Below, piece by piece: positions 1-13,095 of a stretch of DNA of 64,000 nt; position 1 is the stretch's first letter, and every line of letters starts with the position of its first letter. A model generated the notes under the pieces. That model was not told the DNA's origin. It saw only the letters and a list, made by a program, of their open reading frames with translations, and did not search any database. The stretch spans positions 945,437-1,009,436 of the forward strand of contig VWZP01009947.1 of NCBI GenBank assembly GCA_013396995.1. The letters run 5' to 3'. The translations under genes were made by a program, and so were the position numbers. The DNA comes from Dicaeum eximium. Taxonomy: Eukaryota; Chordata; Aves; Passeriformes; Dicaeidae.

Positions 1-3000
1 AATAGATGAATTTGGGAATGTCTCGTTTTGTGGAGAGGTGACTGTGTCATGTCTCATGCATCAAAGGCTTCCTCATGCCTGACTGCTGTGGGAGGGGTGC
101 ATGAACCCCACACCAGGAATTCACATGGAAACCTCAGAATTTCAGATAGACTTGCTCACTGCTCAGCTTCATCATCTCTCATTCTCATTAAAGTAAAAAT
201 ATCACATAAACCAGGAAACCACTCAGTAAAACTTCTTCCACATTAACCCACACTGATGGAGTGAGAGATGAAAAAGAAAAAGAGAAGGCTAAAGAAAGGC
301 ACACCAAATGCAGAGGCAGAGTTGCTGTGTGAAATGTGTCTGCCTCCAGAGCCACACAAATCAACAGCAGATGTTTGAGATAACCTCTTGTGGCTGGAAC
401 TTGACATGTCAAAGAGCAGTTCTGCCCCACAGACCTTCACTTCTTCCCCCCTTAGGAGGGTAACAGGAGATCTTTCTGTCATCCAGTGGAATTTCTCTTC
501 TACCAGGATGCTAACTCTGGTAATTCAATACAGATCAGCCTCTGAAACTGATATATATCAAGGGGCTGCAGAGGTAGGAATCCCTCCAAGCTCTGATACT
601 ATTTTGGGGGTTTATTAGGACACTTCCATGGGACAAAAAACTGTGCTGAAATGTTCACAGCAGCCCACATTCCCTGGGGTCTGCAGCAAGTGGTGTCCTG
701 TGGGTGGGCTGCTGTTGAGCAGGAACTGGGAGCTGGGGTGAATGGGGTTCACAAGTCTGATCTCTCTGCTGGTGTCCCAGCTCTTCTTGCAGGTAATGTA
801 ACTACAAAAGTGCTTTTCTGAGCAGGCAGTTGGGCTCTAATCCCTCACAGCAGAGCAAATGTGATGTGAGTGCAGCTGGCAAAAAAGCTTTGCAAAAGCT
901 CAGCCACTCAGCAAGTTATTGGGATGAACACTTTTGTCACCAAAAAGTGGCAATTAATTCTTCACCCAGGGGATCTCAGTCCTCTCCTCCTCCAGGCAAA
1001 AAAGTTTATGTTCTGGTATTCCTGCAGAGCACATTGCAGGGACATGACAAAAACAAGAGAGGAATCTTGGATTTGATTAACCCTCATATAATGATGGCAT
1101 GGGAAAAATAAAGGCCAAATAAAGGCCAAATAAAGGTGAAACTGAAGAGGAATTTCACCAACATCTTCATCTTTCTAGAAACAGTTTATCATTTTCACTC
1201 AGCTGCAAGGGGCAGCCCTGGGGGGGTGGGCTGGCAAGCAGGAATGTTCCCTTGGTAAAATTACCACTGAAAGAAAACAAATCAAATAAATTCACCGGAA
1301 CTTCAGCAATAACCTGGGCACACCAAAGATCCAAACTGAGTCTTGAGGTCTGTTCTAAACCAATCCTTATTTTACCACATTGCTGCACTATAGACACAGG
1401 ACATGGCTTCTATCACCTTCCATCATCACATCTTTAACACCACTGCACACATATGAGTCTAAAAGCCCTGTATTGCCCCCCACCCCCAGTAATTTTAATC
1501 AAGTTTTTCCTTCAGAGTTTGAGTTTCCTATTTATTCTCCTCCCTGCATAATGAAAAATACTGTAGTAAGGAAGAAAATGCTCCTGCTTATAGTGAAAAC
1601 CACATTATGGCAGAGCCCTGGGGACTGGCTGGGGGAGGTGGAGGCAAGGGGGCTCCCTGGCTCTGCTCAAAGTATGATCCAATAAGTCATTTCCAGGGTA
1701 AACACATAAATCTGTCTATGTTGAACAGAATCCAAATAATCAGAAGTATTCCCCTTGCCTTATTCAAAACATCTCTGCTGCTACTGAGGAAATAAAAGGA
1801 GTGGATAAAAACAAACACCCTTTGGTGGAAGTTGAAAAAGAAAACATTCAGTGTAAATGTTCAGATGGCCACAGAGTAACTTTGCTCAGAGGTAAAGTTC
1901 TGGCTGCTGCTGATGTTCCCTGCCCCACTGGTGGTGTCATGCATGCCCTGATGTTGTACAGAGTGCTAGGATGAGATGTTAGGATGGGTGCCCCAGAGAA
2001 AAGGAAAAATGGGATTGGAAAGAAAAAAAAAATCGACAGTTCTTCCCCCACAGCAAATATGGTTTAGCTAATGTGCAAGTCTGGATTTGTACAGAAAGCA
2101 GAACCTCCAATGGCAGCCTGTTTTCATCAGTCTGCCCTGCTGGGGAAGTGTGAGATTGGCTCAGTTGATTGGTAAAGATCAAGGAGAAAATTCTTTTTAT
2201 GAGGGTCAAAACTGCTTGTAACCTGCAGTGTCAAATTAAAAACCCAAATCTGATAGACTTTGCAGTGCAAATGAAAGCCACTGAGCTGTCATAATCAAGC
2301 TCTCCCACCCCCAAAATCTAGCTCAGTGTGTAATGTCTCTGAAGAAGTCACGATCTGCTACAATTAGTGTCAGGTATGGCTCACCCTGCTGTAAACCAGT
2401 GTCTCTCTGAGGAGCTTTTCAAACCTAGTGCTATTGTCGGCTATCTTGTTTAAAGCATTGTCCTTGTTGTTATCTTGAACACCTTTTTCTGCAAAGGCAG
2501 TGATGTTCTCAGGGAGCTGGAGTCACAACGAAACACCAGGTGTTACAGGGGAGTTTTCATCAGAGGGATTCCAACTGAGCATTTAAAAATGGTGATACTT
2601 GAAATCACCTCTCTAGCTATCTTCTAGGATTCATTTCTGCTGCAGAATCCTAAAACTACCCAGTTTCCTACTGAGGTGATACAAGCAATTTAAGTTTTCT
2701 ACTTTACCTCCTCATTAGGAACACTGGGAACAAACACAATGTTCAGCTTTAGCTCTTTCCCAAATTGTGCTGTTCAGTTATTTTCCTTGGAGGCCCTGTC
2801 TTTAACCTCTGCTGTTAGTTTAGCCCAGCTACACTTCGAGTTTGTTTGTTTAGACAGGTTTATAACCCAGTAAAAGGTGAGCCAGGTTCCCTGAATTATG
2901 GCTGCAGATAGCTCAAAGGCAACCAAGTCATGGCCAGTAGAAGTCAGGAAGATGCCACCAGTCAGTTCATCCTTTCTGTGTAACCAGCTGGATTCTGCCC

Positions 3001-3240
3001 TCAGGACCTACAGGCAGCTCAGCAACACAACTAGAGGTGATTTTCCAGCAAACACCCACAGGAGACTGAATATCTCAGTGGGTCCTTTACAACTCTTTGG
3101 TAGCTGCATGCTTTTGTCTGATCTACTTTCCACTCATTCTACGATTCTACTCATCAGTCCAAATCTATCAGTTTTAATTTACATTGGTTAGGTAGAAGAC
3201 GATTTGGACTTTCTCTGGGCTGTATTTTCCCTGCCTCTTG
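1..3240. other. Intergenic DNA, no gene recognised
   Basis: I see no recognisable protein family, no splice-consistent exon chain and no RNA gene. Open frames here are under about 100 codons and have ordinary A+T-rich, low-complexity composition. An 11-bp short tandem repeat lies at 1106-1136. In human the next gene upstream of GFPT2 is CNOT6 (from memory), so this may be the CNOT6-GFPT2 interval; that is inference. Confidence 0.6.
1106..1136. repeat. 11-bp short tandem repeat
   Basis: The unit AAATAAAGGCC occurs about 2.8 times in a row. Each copy contains AATAAA. There is no upstream transcription unit, so I treat it as a simple repeat and not as poly(A) signals. Confidence 0.8.
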
Positions 3241-3279
3241 CTCAGTTGACGCCGCTCTTGAGGTTCTCTTTCTTGCAGG

Positions 3280-3424
3280 AGGTTATGAAATGTGAAATGT
3301 GGCTCCCCAGAGTGCGGGGTCTGACGCTGCAGCGCGAGCGGATCATTTCCGACCCGGAGGATGCGTCACTGAGACACACATGATCCCGTCACTCCACGGC
3401 TCCTACACACGGGGCAGGCAGCAG
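3280..3424 (+). other. GC-rich block with exon-like borders (possible ncRNA or 5' exon)
   Basis: A pyrimidine-rich tract ending TTCTTGCAG precedes position 3280, and GTGAGT begins at 3425, so the segment has good acceptor and donor signals. It is rich in CpG (several CG dinucleotides between 3315 and 3415) within strongly CpG-poor flanks, and includes a CRE-like TGCGTCA near 3363. Frame 1 is open for 34 codons before TGA, and I recognise no protein in it. It could be an exon of a lncRNA, a distal alternative 5' exon of a downstream gene, or a small regulatory element. Function is unknown. Confidence 0.25.
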
Positions 3425-6400
3425 AGTGAGTAGTAAGGAAGGAATTAAAATTTTTATGTCACTCCCTTCACTGGAGAGAACGTTTAGAGACATTATTGGC
3501 GTAGTCATGTGGAGTGTTTTCCAGAGCAGATTTCACCAAAAGACAGCTTAAGGACATAACTTTAATATTTAGATGATTTTGCAAGGAACAGCAAAATTCT
3601 AATTCAGCCTTGCATTAGAGCCAAAGAAACTCTCAGCAAGAGTAGAATAAAGCCCATTTTGTGGAGATGGATCCTCATTATCTGAACTCATACGGCTCCT
3701 GCAGAAGGTGTCAGGGAAATGGTCACTTGTGGGGACCAGAAAGTTGAATCTGTTCTCCTACATCAAGAAGGAAAGAGACAGAGCACCCACAAAAGGAAGA
3801 GCTGGAGAACTGCTGGGGCACTTGAGGAGGGCATGGGATGGGTTTGGCTGGGAGGGGATGGATATGTGATGTACACACATCTGGGAGAGGGCTCACAGCT
3901 ATTCTGGCAGAGGAAACTCTTCCTTGTCTCAGATATCAGGTCAGAGAGATATATTGGGCATCTGCTTTATCATCTGATCATCTTTCATATCAGGTCATTC
4001 ATGGGTAGATTTGATGTTTCAGTGGGGTTAATTTCCTGAAGGACACCTTTCCCTCCTTAACTGTGCTCTTCCCAAGTGTAACTTGAAACGTGGCTACCAA
4101 GGGCTGAAAGTGCTGCTGAGGTGCTTTTAGAGGCTCAGGACTTAAATTCTCAGGTTGCCTAAACACAAGGCATGATAAAACCAAGGAAACTGGTACTCGA
4201 GTATTTCTAATGATCTGGACTTTAGTGACTTCCCTACATTTATAAAAAAATCAATGATGGAGCATGAGATTTAAGTAGGATCTGCTAAAGCCCATTTAAC
4301 CCTTGAACCATCTTGCCCTGGTCTAACTGGTGCTTTAGAGCTAAAGGAAAATACCACAGGCTTAGTTCCAGGTTCACCTTGGAGACACCCCTCAACACAA
4401 AGTAGACTCAACAGGTATTTCATGTCCCTGAAGGGGTGCACTGTGCTTTCACAGCTCTTTGTGAAGGTCAGGAAATCAGCTGCTCAGAGCCTGTTCTGAG
4501 CAGTTTGCAGACTGGGAACTCCAGCATCTGGGCTGGAGGCATTGTGCTTCAAAGGAAAGTTGTGAGGAGTGGGGGGTCTCTTGTAAAATTGGGCTCCTAC
4601 TCCACATCCATTGATACTTCTGGTCTCAGTGAAAATTGCTGTTGTATTTCTATGAGATGACTGCTGAAACTCTGCATGCAGCTGCTAACAGTGGGATGCT
4701 GGGGCATATAATGCATGTGCTAAGCCATTTTCTTGGAAGCTTTTTGGATATCTAAATTTGGTCTGGAGAAGGAAATTATTTCCCCTGAAGATACCTCCCT
4801 TTTGATGCCTTCTCTCCCAAAAGGTTCTTCTGATGCCTCACTTTGTGGAAGGAAGCAGAAAGGCTGGTTGCAAACAGTGAGGATACTGCTTTACCACAAA
4901 AGACCTGGCAAAATGTCTGTTGGTTTAATTTCATTTTGAGCAAGATCAAAACCCAGCTTCTTTCTTTCCCTGAATCAAAACATGGAAAGCAGAGGAACCA
5001 CTAATACTGGATATAAACATTTTCATAAAATTGGAGTCTGAACTTTGCCTTATAGTGTTAACTCTAACAGTTATGCCCAAATAAAACACAATCTACTGGC
5101 AAAAATACATCAATCTGAAAGAGAAAATGTAACTAATATTGGTTTATAGTTTATTTTCTATCTGACTATTCTACCAGAACCATTAAATCCTGGTTAGCTT
5201 AGGATGGTTAATTTGTTTTTGAAAGAAATCTCCATCTGTATAATATGTTTTATTAAATCTAAGCCAAATTTAATAGAAAGAAATCGTATTTTTGCATACC
5301 AGAAAAGGACACATTTCCTGCTAATTTTGCAGACGTGCCTTTTCATTTTCTGCCCAGTAAACAGTGCTCAGATCCATTAAAAGATGGACCATGTCCGTCA
5401 TCAGTGAAACCTCCTCTAAGCTGTCAGTAAATGCTGTTTGTGAGAGGCAGTCTTTTAATAAAAAGAGAACAAGAACTGGATGCAGCTTACCAGGAGATAC
5501 TTTTTAGCTCTTTTGTTGCCAAGAGGCCAAAGCTTTTATTGCATTTTGGCACTGTTTCACTAGCACTGCACATTAGAGCTCAGTAGGAGCAGTGAAGAAG
5601 AGATGGGTACAGGAATTGCTCCTTTACTTTCGTTGGCTGCAAAAAAAGCATTCAGTCTCCTCCAGGATGTGTTTTCTAAAGTGTAGAATAACACACCAGC
5701 AAGAATTGTAAGGTAAGAAGAGTCTTCAAAAGAAAAATTTGTAAAGGACAAATCCTACCTCACTAGATCATCTGACAGATTTTTTTGTATGGAAAAATGG
5801 AATATTTCATTACCTTTGGTTTTGGAGTGTGATCTGAGAGGTGAAAGAAGGACTCTGAAGGACTCTTGTGATTGGGACAGAGACAATACAGATGCTCCAC
5901 CCTTAGCATCACACACTGCCTCTGGCTTTCTTTGGGGCCTTTGATAAGTCCTTTATCCCATGAGAAGGAATAAGAATATTTATTTATCTCCTCAGCAGAT
6001 GTTTCACCCTTTTAAAATCAAATGCAAATGTTGACTTCTAGTTGCTGTGAATAATCTGTTTTACATACAGCTCATTAAAAGCCACAGGCACAGATCTGAG
6101 ATGGCAGCTCTAACAGACAGCCCTTGCCCCAGCCCCAAAGTGCATTTACTGCCTCCAGCATTATACTTCTGTGCTTGGGAACTTCTAGCAATAAAACTTG
6201 CTTTCATAGGAATTCTCCTATCAGCTGGTTGCTTATCTAAGGAAAGGTGACAGATATGAGCATAAGCACACAGGTACTGGATGCAAATTATCAGTGGGAA
6301 AAGATTCCCTGAGGCCAACAGTTAGGCTTGGTTTTAGCCAGTGACCACCTGGCCCAGAGCTGATAAGAGGCAGTTAAACCCAAGAATCCCCCAGTCTGAA

Positions 6401-9400
6401 TAAGAAAGGAAGAAATAGGCTTTGTCTATTGATCCTCACTTATTTTAACTCAGGGGATAATGCAGAGGGTACCCCTGGGGCCAGGCTCAGGACGTGCAAA
6501 GCCACACCCAGGTGGTGCAGCAGGTACAGCCCAGTGCCACGAGAGCTGCTCCCTTCAGCAAGGCCTGATGGGTGCAACATTCACAAATGTAGTTCGTGCT
6601 TCCAAAAGCTCAGATCTCATCTAACTCCTCAAACCATCCCTGTGGAAAATAGAGCTAAGGTTCCCAAAGCAGCTGTGTATTTGGGATCTTTCCTTGAAAA
6701 GCTGGCAGTCTCCACCTGTGAATTAACTCAGCTGCTGTAGATCAGGTAAATCACTCTGGTGTGTGGCTGAACTTCTCTTATTCATGGGTGACCCTTAGAT
6801 ATGTTTTACTTATTATGTAGCCATCACCAATTTTACCTGACTGATTATGCCTGTGAAGGAGAAATATTTCTTTTCTTGTTTGGCTTTGTGGGGGGCTTTT
6901 TTGTATCTTTAAAATCCACTAATTTAAAGGATAAGCAAGAAGCTTAAGTTGGTTAAGTATTAGCAGACACCAGGTTCAGGGCAGTGAATAAGCTGTGGTC
7001 TACATCATTAACAGAGTACAGAGCAGAAGACTTAGTATTTGGGTTTGTATTTTGCTAGTCAGAAAAATAAACAAAGTAATATTTATTTCTGTTCATGGAA
7101 ATTTATAGCACATCTGTCCCTTGGAGGAAAGATGTGCTCTATTCAGAGTTGTGCTTTTTCACAGCCTACCTGGAAAAAATATCTTCTTGTAGGCTGTAAC
7201 AATTGAAGCACAAGCTATTTATGCACTGATGGGTATTTATGACTTGAAATATTTGACAGGCTCTATGTTAAATATCTGGTTTCAGTTTCTAAATGTCTAT
7301 CTCAAAGTCTTTCTTTCCCCTGTGCCTTACTAAAAAAAAGGCTGTAAGAAAGGAAGTGAGGAAACTTGAAAGTTAAAAACATTCTAGCAGCATGTAAGAA
7401 CCCTTCCATTGTATCAACCCTCCTTGACCTCTAATTAATACATTGATTTTGCTATATTAATTCTATTGATCAATTAGTTTGTGTTTCTTTTGAAATTGTA
7501 AATGCATCTAGGACTTTTTAAGGAAGAAGTTGCATTAAGGATGGAGCTCTCAAAGATATCAGAATCAGACTTGGCTAAAACCTTATTTACTTCACAATAT
7601 TTGCCTCTGCAGTTGATGAGTACGTGTTTAATGGGCTGAAGGTAAGAAGCAATTGCTTCAGCTGTGTCTATCTGAAGGAAATTTTGTTAGAAACCACCTT
7701 CCAAAGGCAAGAAATAAAGCCCTGACCTATTCCAGAGGAGCAGCAGGCTGCCTGGTGTGGTTTGTGGTAGGAAGCTCTCCCACAGGAAGGGGCTGGCTCA
7801 GTGCTGCCAGTGTCAGAGATGATGCCCAAAGTGTGAGCAGGAATCCAGAGCTTCTGGAGCTTCTGGTGTCTGCAGGAAGGCACAGAAAGGTGGGACTGAA
7901 CCTCCCAGTGCCTTCCCAAAGAGGACAGGGCTCAGTGCTAGTGCTGAACCAGGTTCTCCCCACCAAATGCTGCCAGAGGGGCTGAGGCTGAAGGCTGCTG
8001 TTTTTGCAGAGGATGCTCCAGGTGCCAGCAGCACATTCAGGGAGCTCTCAAAGCTCTCCAGTGCCCTCACACTGCACACAGCCCTGAGCAGGCTTGGATG
8101 TCCCTGATGGCAGCAGGGCTGGACAAAACCATTTGTCTTGTTTGCAGTGTTAATGCAATTATTGGGTTTGAGAGACACCGTAAGTTCAATGGACCTTCTA
8201 GTGCACCCAGTTACTGTCTCCTTGGAGCTGCTGGGCTGCCTGGACAACAGCAGAGACTGAGCTGTTGAGCACCAGTAATGTGCAGCATCCCAGTTCCTGC
8301 CTCCCAGGCTGGGTGGTGGAAGCCCTGGTAGTGTGCTTTGCCATCCACTGCCTCTTTACTGTAAGAATTTTCTAAAACAATGAAAATGGTTCACCTATGT
8401 AACCTGTCTGTTTAATGTGATTAGGGTAATGCTGCTGGTTTTTGCAACGTTAAAGATAAAGCCTTGCACTGGACCTGGTGGGTTTCTCTGCTGTTCTTCA
8501 ATAACCCTGCAAATCTAGGGGTGTAGAAACACAAGTAACTGCAATATTTTGTTACCCTTCATACAGCTGTGCTTAGTTGTTGACAACATGACTTGGGAGA
8601 AAGCAGATGGTTTTGCAGTCCAGAAGTCTGGAATTCATTAGTGGAAATTTTCAGACGTGGGTTATTTTTCTGGGGTTTTTTGAAATTATTTTTTGGCTGA
8701 GCTACAAGAAGTCAAAACAAACAGAGCTGAAAATTCATCGTGAGGGGTGTTAAAGAGCTTCTTTGCTCTCTTTCAGCAAAGAAGTGACTGGACAGGAAAA
8801 TCACTTGAAAATTACTTTTTCCTGGTTTGCTTTATTTGTGACAGCAAACCCTTTCCTGAGAAGAGGAGCTGTTAAGAGCTTTTTTGGAATTCAGGTTTAT
8901 TTGTAGAACACCAGCTAAAGCCTGCATTTGTACTAACCTCAGAAAGGAAAGGGGAGGAGACAGAGAAGTGATGTTAATTTATTCACTGAAGAATTCAAAC
9001 TGTGCAGTTTTTCCCCTCCAAGGAACTTTTTCTCCTGCTCAGGAATAGAAACTGCACAGCAAATGTTAACCTCTGACATCCTGACTCGAGACAGGAGCCC
9101 GTTGGTTTGAGTTTGTTTTCTAGGCACTTAGTGAGAGCAGACTGCAGCATTTCAGCACTGCATCTGCCTGGAAGAAGATGGAGGTGGAATTTGTTTGGCA
9201 GGAGTGAAAAATTCTTTGCCTGAGTAAAAGCACAGGAGTTCTGAGCCCTCCCTAGGCAGGCACCAGCCTGGCTGCTGCTCTGGCACTGCTCTTGGCCAGG
9301 TTCTGCCTTGAGCTCTCCCTTCCAACAGTCTCATACCTGTTTCTTCCACTTTGTAGGTTTTTCCTCCATTCCTACCATCCAGATTTGTTGCTCTAGGCTC

Positions 9401-12400
9401 CCTGTCTTTAGGGGGACAGTGGCATTTTCTCAGCTCCTCACAGCTTCTTTCTGGAGTGTTTTCCAAGAGATCCTGTGCTCCAAGGCTGCCCCAGCATCCA
9501 CCCTTCCCTGCTATTCCCCTTCCCATTATCCTTCAGACAACAAATATTTCCTATCTCGTTACACTCCTCTGATGCTGAGCCCTGGGAGAGCCTGGGCTCT
9601 GCTCCAGGGCCAGCAGCTCTCTGACAGGCACAAGCAACAGCATAAGGAATAGCTCAGCTTTGGAGAGAGCAAACAGGCACGTGGAACCTCCCCTGCTAAA
9701 ATCTTTCAGCACACACTGTGGATCTGCTGCAAAGGATGCTCCAACGTGAGCTTCTGGAAGCCGTGCTGCTCGTAAAACACACACACCTTAGTCTGGGAAA
9801 GCCTTTTAAGCCTTAGGTAAATACAGGTTAACAAAAGTGCATTGCCTGGGGCTTCAGAAGTGTTAGGTAAACAACTCTGGAACTGAAGGAATAGGTTGTT
9901 TAAAAAAAAAAAAAAAGTAAAAATCCCTGTTTCTTCTTCTCATTTTTGGGCCTCTTGGATTTCCAAGCTGAGTTAGGTGTCACCCTCCCCTGCAGATGGG
10001 GAAGCAGATTTGGTGTGTCACAGCAGCCTCGAAGCAGAAGTGATGTCATAAGAAAGTTTTGCCCCAGCCCAGACAGGATGATGACTCTCTCCAGTGGACT
10101 CAGGACTAGCTAAGCCCCTGGCAGCCCTCCTCTCAAATCTAATACGTAGAGAAGGTGCTGCAGCTGGTTATTTAACATCTGTACTCCTTGCACTCAGACA
10201 GCCAGTAAACAATGTGACTAAGACACAACGAAATTGGAAATTTTTTTCTGTAAACTGTAATGTGTAATTATGGCAGATGATAATCCCCCATTTCTTGGAA
10301 AAGGGAGAGATTCCTATTTGGAATTTTCTTAGCATGACACAGTTCAGGAAGTAAATTACCTTCTACAGAATTCCCTGCAAAGTTAAAGTAGCAAATTTCT
10401 GGTCCTTGGTGCCAAGGATGCTGGTTCTTGTGAACTGACATGCTTCCTGTTGGTTTCCAACATGGAAATTCTTGTAACTCCAGTGGCAGATGTAGGACAG
10501 ACTGTGAAGCTGTTTCTTCTGCCTTCTTTTACTACTGCTTCTTGTAAATGAACTCAGAAGATATGTAATATAAAATACAGTGGTTCCTTATTTGAAAATT
10601 TGTCATGAACTTATGACATTTTTAGCACATCCAAGTTAAAACTGCATTCAGATTGGTTGCTTAGAAGTAATTTCAGTTTTTCACGATTGGTGGATTCATA
10701 AATGTGCAGACTCATGTTAAATGTTGGCCATTTAATTCAACACCTATCTGTGTTTGAGTTAATTTGAAATGTAATCAAGCTGTATTATAACAACATGCCC
10801 AAGCTTTGAGCCTGGATTGGCTGCATTGCATTCAGATCTGTCTTGGGCTGCAGCAATGCTGCGCCTGCAGCTGTACAAGCACCAGGTTAAACCTTGCCAT
10901 GGTTAGAAGACTTTAGCAATACTTCCCTCCAAAGTATGGGCAGAGCTGCTGTAGCTGTAAGGACAGAAGAGGCTTGTGATCATTCCCTGTCCTGCTGCAG
11001 GACCCCCAGGTCACTGCCTTGGTGCAGAGCTCATGTCCTGCAACTTGATCAGCTGAGGGGGTGGAGGGGAGCTCAGTGCCTGCAGCTGTACAAATAAGGG
11101 ATTTAGCTGCTTGGGTTTCAAGTTGGCCAGCCAGGTTTGGTCAACTGAGTTGAGAATTGACTGTCTTTGCTATCAAAATGTACAGCACAGAAAAAAAAAA
11201 CCCAACAAACGTTTCAGACTTGAATTGAAATTAGAGGTTTTGATTAGGGGAGAATACTTTTAAGAGTAAATCCCTTCATTTTAAGATGTAACTAAAATAC
11301 AGAAAACAGAAACATCTATTCCTCTTTAGTTTTCTAGAAACTTTCTCTTACACCTCCAACTCTTCCTTAAGTTTTGTCCAAGTTACCATGAGTTAGTATT
11401 TTTTCTCTTTAAATTGCAGAAACAATAGGAAACATTTAAGAAGTGCATGCTCAGTTTCAGCACACAACTCAAACAGGCACAGTTAAAAGCGGAGAATCAA
11501 AACCATCATCTTGTCTCCCATTTGCCCAGATAAAATGATGAGGTAAACTGTGGGTTTACTAAAAGCAGAAAACTCAGTTTTGAAGCACAGCATCGTCCTC
11601 AACTTACCCCATCTGGTATGTTCAGACCAAAGTACCCAGAGCCCAATGATAATACCACAGGAACTTCATTTGCCAAAGGCAACTTTGCAGTGCAAGAGCA
11701 TAAACACCCCCACAGGGATGCCATCCTTTCATGCATCTCATGGGATACTCTAAACATGAAGTTCTAAATCCATTTAGTAACTGGAGCTGTTAGGACTAGA
11801 TAGAGTCCATCCATCTGAGTGAGGGAAACCCAAAGGGGATTTCTAATTTTACTGTAATATGAAAGTCCTGTGCTTAATACAGGAAAACTATATTTACAAC
11901 CAAAAAGAAAAAAAAAAAAGGCAAAAAAAGAGAAAATATATGGAATTTTTGCTGGCAATAAAACAGTGCAATTCACAGAAGCAGAAGCTGTCAGGGACAG
12001 ATTTACTGTGCAGCAGAGGGGCAGTGGCAGCAGAGGAGGTGTGGGATGTGCACTCGAGGTGACACCGTGGGGGAGTTGCCATTTCACTGCACAACTTTTC
12101 CTCCATTCTAGGCTACCTTAAGGATAACATCCTGCACACTTTCATGGATTGTAGAGCACTGCTTCTGCTAATTATCAACTTGTGACTTCTACTCAGTGGT
12201 CTCTATCACCCTGTTCTGTAGCAATGCTGTGTGTAGTAAACAAACAGATGCTCTGCTTTTTTTTTTAGGTGCTTCCTAATCTCTAGTACAGAGGAACTGC
12301 ACGAAAACTGAACTGGCTTTGCATATGGCTGATAATAGAAAAGTTATCTTGGAATCCCCTGTGTGCAATATCTTTATTTCTACTAAGGTTGATGTGCCCA

Positions 12401-13031
12401 GACCTGATTTTGACAACTGGTAGATTATGGCAGATCTAAACCCCAAACCCCTGGAAACAGAGATGTAGATGAGTCATTAATTGTCAGTGAAAGAAAATGA
12501 CTGCTTCTATTTAAGCAGAGTTAATGCTATTTTTCTTTGAATAAGCTGCCAAAAGAACAAGATCACAAGCTGTTAGAAAAACAACTTGAAGAAGCTGTAG
12601 CTGTGATTTGTGTCAAGCTCAGAAGGAGAAATATAGAATCTGTAGGCAAGAGTAGATATCATCAGAATAGCTGTGATTCTGGGACAGAAAATAACCCACC
12701 TGTGAGAAGAGTTTTGTTCAATATCGTATCAGTTGCTAAACACCAGCATCACATATCTATAATAATTGTTTTTTATTTTTTTAAGCTGGGGAATGCCTGG
12801 TTACCTGGTTGTATTTAGACTTAAGGTACTTTACTTTCACCCTCCTCTAAAACGAATTGTAGCACTGAAACTGCAGTGTTAAATACACCAGTCCTAAAAA
12901 TTACTGTTGTAGCTTAATCTGGCTCCCCCCCTCCCCTTTATTTATTTTAATCACAAATGGGAGAAAAGGGGGAAGAGGTGGTGTTTAAATTGGATGTAGT
13001 TCTTTGATGCCTATCTCAGCTAGAAGGAAGT

Positions 13032-13095
13032 GATAGGGACAGACTAGGATTTGGGGACAGGGACAGATTAGGATTTGGGGATAGGGACAGATAAA
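13032..13095. repeat. 24-bp minisatellite, about 2.7 copies
   Basis: The unit GAYAGGGACAGAYTAGGATTTGGG is repeated at 13032 and 13056, with a partial third copy from 13080. Copies differ at only one or two positions, so the duplication is recent. Confidence 0.85.

Noticed and set aside
7813..8247. 144-codon minus-strand frame
   Set aside because: Overlaps several other open frames in all directions and has no family resemblance.
11870..12121. Lys-rich 83-codon frame
   Set aside because: Driven by an A-rich simple-sequence tract with no coding support.
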